A DNA stretch of 7,076 nt from an uncultured Prevotella sp. GTDB lineage: Bacteria; Bacteroidota; Bacteroidia; Bacteroidales; Bacteroidaceae. Of this stretch, positions 5,187 to 7,076 are shown one piece after another; the stretch's first letter is position 1; each line of letters opens with the position of its first letter. The stretch lies in contig CAMYZK010000125.1 in NCBI GenBank assembly GCA_947303825.1, forward strand, positions 1 to 7,076, read 5' to 3'. The notes under the pieces were generated by a model that was given only the letters and a program-made list of their open reading frames with translations, did not search any database and was not told where the DNA came from. Made by a program: the position numbers and the translations under genes.

Positions 5187-5879
5187 ATGAAAAAGAAAAT
5201 CGTTGTCTTGACAGGAGCAGGAATGTCAGTGGAAAGCGGACTGAAGACCTTCCGCGATGCCGACGGTCTGTGGGAGGAATACCCCGTGGCAAAGGTTGCA
5301 ACACACGAGGGATGGGAAGCCGACCCGGAACTGGTGACAAACTTCTATAACATGCTTCGCAAGAAATGCTGGGGCGTGAAGCCTAATGAAGGGCACCGAC
5401 TGGTGGCCGAGCTGGAGAAGAAATATGACGTAACGGTGGTGACCCAGAATGTGGACAACCTGCACGAGCAAGCCGGCTCTACCCATGTGGTTCACTTACA
5501 CGGGGAGCTGATGAAGGTGTGCTCAAGCAACAATGTCGACGACCCACGCTACATTCAGCAGCTCACTCCCGATAATTGCGAGATAAAACCCGGAACCAAG
5601 GCTGGCGACGGATCACTCCTCAGACCGTACATCGTGTTCTTCGGAGAGGCCGTCCCCAACATCAGCATAGCTGCCGAAGAAGCACAGAAAGCCGACATCT
5701 TCATCATTATTGGCACAAGCCTCAACGTCTATCCGGCTGCCGGACTGGTGCACTATGTGCGTCCTGGAGTGCCCGTCTACCTTATCGACCCTAATCCCAT
5801 AAACGCAGGGGCAGGAGTAAAACAGATAATGAAAGGCGCATCGGAAGGAATGCGGGAGCTGTACAAAGAACTGACCTAA
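5187..5879 (+). CDS. cobB: NAD-dependent protein deacylase, Sir2 family
   Basis: A 230-aa sirtuin that removes acyl groups from lysines using NAD, releasing nicotinamide and O-acyl-ADP-ribose; cytoplasmic. The NAD-binding opening GAGMSVESGLKTFRDADGLW (10-29), TQNVDNLHEQAG (86-97), catalytic His105 in LHGE, GTSLNVYPAAG and the late IDPNP are all present and in order. The GLKTFR variant and the ADGLW segment match the CobB/SIRT5-like class. Two things differ from E. coli CobB. First, the Tyr-x-x-Arg pair linked to succinyl-lysine binding reads Y54-N-M-L57 with Arg one place later. Second, only Cys112 and Cys131 remain where a four-Cys zinc site is expected. The gene follows lpxB by 41 nt with no clear promoter, so co-transcription is likely. 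The substrate range cannot be read from sequence. Confidence 0.94.
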   Translation: MKKKIVVLTGAGMSVESGLKTFRDADGLWEEYPVAKVATHEGWEADPELVTNFYNMLRKKCWGVKPNEGHRLVAELEKKYDVTVVTQNVDNLHEQAGSTHVVHLHGELMKVCSSNNVDDPRYIQQLTPDNCEIKPGTKAGDGSLLRPYIVFFGEAVPNISIAAEEAQKADIFIIIGTSLNVYPAAGLVHYVRPGVPVYLIDPNPINAGAGVKQIMKGASEGMRELYKELT

Positions 5880-5900
5880 ACGTTTTTTAACGTCAAAAAC

Positions 5901-5931
5901 TTTGGCAATTACTTTTTATTACTTACCTTTG
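5901..5931 (+). promoter_or_regulatory. Predicted greA promoter
   Basis: TTTG (5901-5904) and TACCTTTG (5924-5931) are separated by 19 nt, the best-matched promoter in the window. Transcription would start near 5935, leaving a leader of about 130 nt before greA, unusually long compared with the other promoters here. Confidence 0.75.
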
Positions 5932-5934
5932 CAG

Positions 5935-6002
5935 CAGAAAAGACAAGACATCTTGGAGATAAGGATTCCGACCTGCAAAAAACGGTCGGGATTCTTTGTT
6001 TT
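5935..6002 (+). ncRNA. Candidate short leader RNA of greA
   Basis: A transcript from the promoter above that stops at the leader terminator would be about 65-70 nt. It has no ATG-initiated frame. A small CAAG/CTTG stem-loop (5945-5948, 5953-5956) precedes the terminator hairpin. In E. coli, early termination in the greA leader makes the small RNA GraL; a similar product here is inference from layout, not from sequence similarity. Confidence 0.35.
5961..6002 (+). terminator. Strong intrinsic terminator between promoter and greA
   Basis: AAGGATTCCGACC (5961-5973) pairs with GGTCGGGATTCTT (5984-5996) over 13 bp, including two G-U pairs, around a 10-nt A-rich loop. The T-rich run TTTGTTTT spans 5995-6002. 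It could end the lpxB-sir2 transcript and also attenuate greA, because it lies downstream of the greA promoter and upstream of the gene. Confidence 0.8.
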
Positions 6003-6065
6003 ACTGCGAAAAACGAAAACCTTATACAAACCGAATAATTATCAATAGAAAAAACAAATAGGAAA

Positions 6066-6533
6066 ATGGCATACATGTCACAAGAGGGCTATGACAAGCT
6101 CATAGCCGAACTAAAGCACCTGGAGGGCATTGAACGCCCAAAGGCATCGGCCGCTATAGCAGAAGCACGCGACAAAGGCGACCTGAGCGAGAACAGCGAA
6201 TACGAGGCTGCCAAAGAGGCACAGGCTCATCTCGAGTCAAAGATAAACCAGCTGAAAGTAGCCATCAGCGAGGCGAAGATTGTTGACACGTCAAGACTGA
6301 GTGCCGACTCTGTGCAGATTCTATCAAAAGTGGAAATGACCAATTTGGCCAACAAGGCACGCATGACCTACACCATCGTCAGCGAGAGTGAGGCAAACCT
6401 GCGCGAAGGAAAGATTTCCATCCAGACCCCCATCGCCCAGGGCCTGCTTAACCACAAGGTGGGAGACGAGGTGGAGGTAAGGATTCCACGCGGCACCATC
6501 AAACTACGAATTGAGAAAATAACCGTCGGCTAA
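6066..6533 (+). CDS. greA: Transcription elongation factor GreA
   Basis: A 155-aa factor that enters the secondary channel of RNA polymerase and triggers cleavage of backtracked transcripts. Residues 1-75 are the N-terminal antiparallel coiled-coil. Its tip reads DKGDLSENSEYEAAKE (36-51), and Asp39 and Glu42 correspond to the acidic pair (D41, E44 in E. coli) that coordinates the catalytic magnesium. Residues about 80-155 are the C-terminal FKBP-like globular domain, ending with the usual VGDEVEVRIPRG stretch. Length matches the family (about 155-160 aa). The start at 6066 (MAYMSQEGY) is preferred over Met4 because family members share the MAYMS-type opening. It is preceded by a long leader with an internal terminator, suggesting control by attenuation. 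The HIT gene follows 40 nt after the stop and is probably co-transcribed. Confidence 0.97.
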   Translation: MAYMSQEGYDKLIAELKHLEGIERPKASAAIAEARDKGDLSENSEYEAAKEAQAHLESKINQLKVAISEAKIVDTSRLSADSVQILSKVEMTNLANKARMTYTIVSESEANLREGKISIQTPIAQGLLNHKVGDEVEVRIPRGTIKLRIEKITVG

Positions 6534-6571
6534 ATAGTCAAATAGTAAAATAGTCAAATAGTAAAATACCA
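6532..6571 (+). repeat. 8-bp tandem repeat before the HIT gene
   Basis: Five consecutive octamers fill the gap between greA and the HIT gene: AAATAGTC, AAATAGTA, AAATAGTC, AAATAGTA and a degenerate AAATACCA. The first overlaps the greA stop codon and the last ends 2 nt before the HIT ATG. The pattern is also a 16-bp unit repeated twice exactly. Confidence 0.9.
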
Positions 6572-6573
6572 AG

Positions 6574-6966
6574 ATGGATATATTCAGCAAAATAGCAGCA
6601 GGAGAAATTCCCAGCTACAAGTGTGCAGAGGACGACGAGTTCTATGCATTCCTCGACATCAACCCTCTGGTTAAAGGACACACACTGGTGATACCCCGCA
6701 GAGAGGTGGACTATTTCTTCGACATGGACGACAACGAGCTGGCACGCTATCAGCAGTTTGCCAAGCGCGTGGCCATAGCCATAAAGAAAGCTTTCCCTTG
6801 CCGTAAGGTGGCACAGGTGGTGCTGGGGCTTGAAGTGGCCCATGCACATATTCACCTCATACCCATGCAGAGTGAGGCCGATGCCGACTTCCGTCGTGAG
6901 AAGCTCAAACTGTCGGAAGAAGAATTCAAGACAATAGCATCCAAAATTCAGGCAGCCTTTGAGTAA
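6574..6966 (+). CDS. HIT-family nucleotide hydrolase/transferase
   Basis: A 130-aa histidine-triad protein, cytoplasmic. The family cleaves nucleoside phosphoramidates or related nucleotide bonds through a covalent His-AMP intermediate; the exact substrate is not evident. It begins MDIFSKIAAGEIPSYKC, the usual HIT opening, followed by DEFYAFLDINPLVKGHTLVIP (21-41), the conserved nucleotide-binding strand region. The histidine triad is HAHIHLIP at 90-97, with His94 expected to be the nucleophile. The opening and length fit the HinT/Fhit-like group. The segment before the triad (VLGLEVA) replaces the AGQxVxH form of HinT, which I think is common in Bacteroidota. No promoter is visible, so the gene probably depends on the greA transcript. 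Translation starts just after an octamer repeat, and the stop codon is inside the terminator hairpin. Confidence 0.93.
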   Translation: MDIFSKIAAGEIPSYKCAEDDEFYAFLDINPLVKGHTLVIPRREVDYFFDMDDNELARYQQFAKRVAIAIKKAFPCRKVAQVVLGLEVAHAHIHLIPMQSEADADFRREKLKLSEEEFKTIASKIQAAFE

Positions 6967-6979
6967 GGCTGCCTGTTTT
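6949..6979. terminator. Bidirectional intrinsic terminator over the HIT stop codon
   Basis: CAGGCAGCCTT (6949-6959) and AAGGCTGCCTG (6965-6975) form a perfect 11-bp stem with a 5-nt loop, followed by TTTT on the plus strand. On the minus strand the stem is followed by AATTTT. It includes the last HIT codons and its TAA (6964-6966) and serves both convergent genes. Confidence 0.85.
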
Positions 6980-7076
6980 CATACAAACCGGTCTCCGTAG
7001 CGGATGCCCACCTCATTGACATACTTCCTTATGAGAGAAGACGAGTCGCCCTTGGGACAGATAAGCAGCACGTCGC
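6979..7076 (-). CDS. C-terminal end of an unidentified protein (partial)
   Basis: A minus-strand frame enters from the right edge and ends with TGA at 6981-6979 after 31 visible codons. It reads DVLLICPKGDSSSLIRKY and ends GIRYGDRFV. The mix of a hydrophobic strand (VLLIC) and charged helix-like residues looks like real coding sequence, and the other two minus frames are closed by stops. The placement supports it too: it is convergent with the HIT gene, the two stops are about 12 nt apart, and a bidirectional terminator lies between them. I do not recognise the family from these residues and assign no function. Confidence 0.6.
   Translation of the reverse strand, partial: DVLLICPKGDSSSLIRKYVNEVGIRYGDRFV

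Noticed and set aside
5880..5893. ACGTT-TTTT-AACGT hairpin just after sir2
   Set aside because: Short 5-bp stem not followed by a T-run; the strong hairpin at 5961 is the better terminator.
5954..6049. Open frame from a TTG in the greA leader, possible leader peptide
   Set aside because: No ATG or ribosome-binding signal, and it crosses the terminator hairpin; open by chance.

Overview
The window is a dense, ordinary-looking chromosomal segment from a Gram-negative member of the Bacteroidota, most likely order Bacteroidales and plausibly Prevotellaceae. The evidence is as follows. Five likely promoters match the Bacteroidota -7 consensus TAnnTTTG, three of them with a TTG or TTTG -33 box exactly 19 nt upstream. 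Start codons are preceded by A-rich stretches instead of strong Shine-Dalgarno sites. There are short lipobox lipoproteins, an lpxB gene (so lipid A is made), and proteins that look like Bacteroidales versions of their families. Base composition is near 50% GC in genes and clearly AT-rich between them. No phage, IS, CRISPR, tRNA or rRNA was seen.

Left part, minus strand (1-2962), read right to left: dacB, a compact PBP4-type D,D-carboxypeptidase/endopeptidase, then a run of FKBP-type peptidyl-prolyl isomerases. These are a 202-aa cytoplasmic form, a 313-aa lipoprotein form, and the first 14 codons of another exported protein that starts 7 nt after the preceding stop. Between dacB and the isomerases, a perfect 9-bp dyad followed by T5 looks like the dacB terminator. 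The -7 box of the isomerase promoter lies mostly inside one arm of it.

Middle, plus strand (3195-5879): a glycine-zipper lipoprotein with its own promoter and a candidate operator, then lpxB (lipid A disaccharide synthase) with an apparently leaderless promoter, then a Sir2-type deacylase gene 41 nt behind it and probably co-transcribed.

Right part, plus strand (5901-6966): a well-formed promoter, a strong intrinsic terminator inside the leader, greA (transcript cleavage factor), an 8-bp tandem repeat, and a HIT-family hydrolase gene whose stop codon lies inside a bidirectional terminator. A convergent minus-strand gene of unknown identity enters from the right edge.

Functionally the window mixes envelope work (lipid A synthesis, peptidoglycan trimming, protein folding in cytoplasm and periplasm, a lipoprotein) with housekeeping (Sir2 deacylase, GreA, HIT). 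I see no new multi-gene system. The most interesting signals are regulatory: the promoter-terminator-greA leader, two promoters placed 5-6 nt before the start codon, the terminator/promoter overlap, and the tandem repeats in translation initiation regions.
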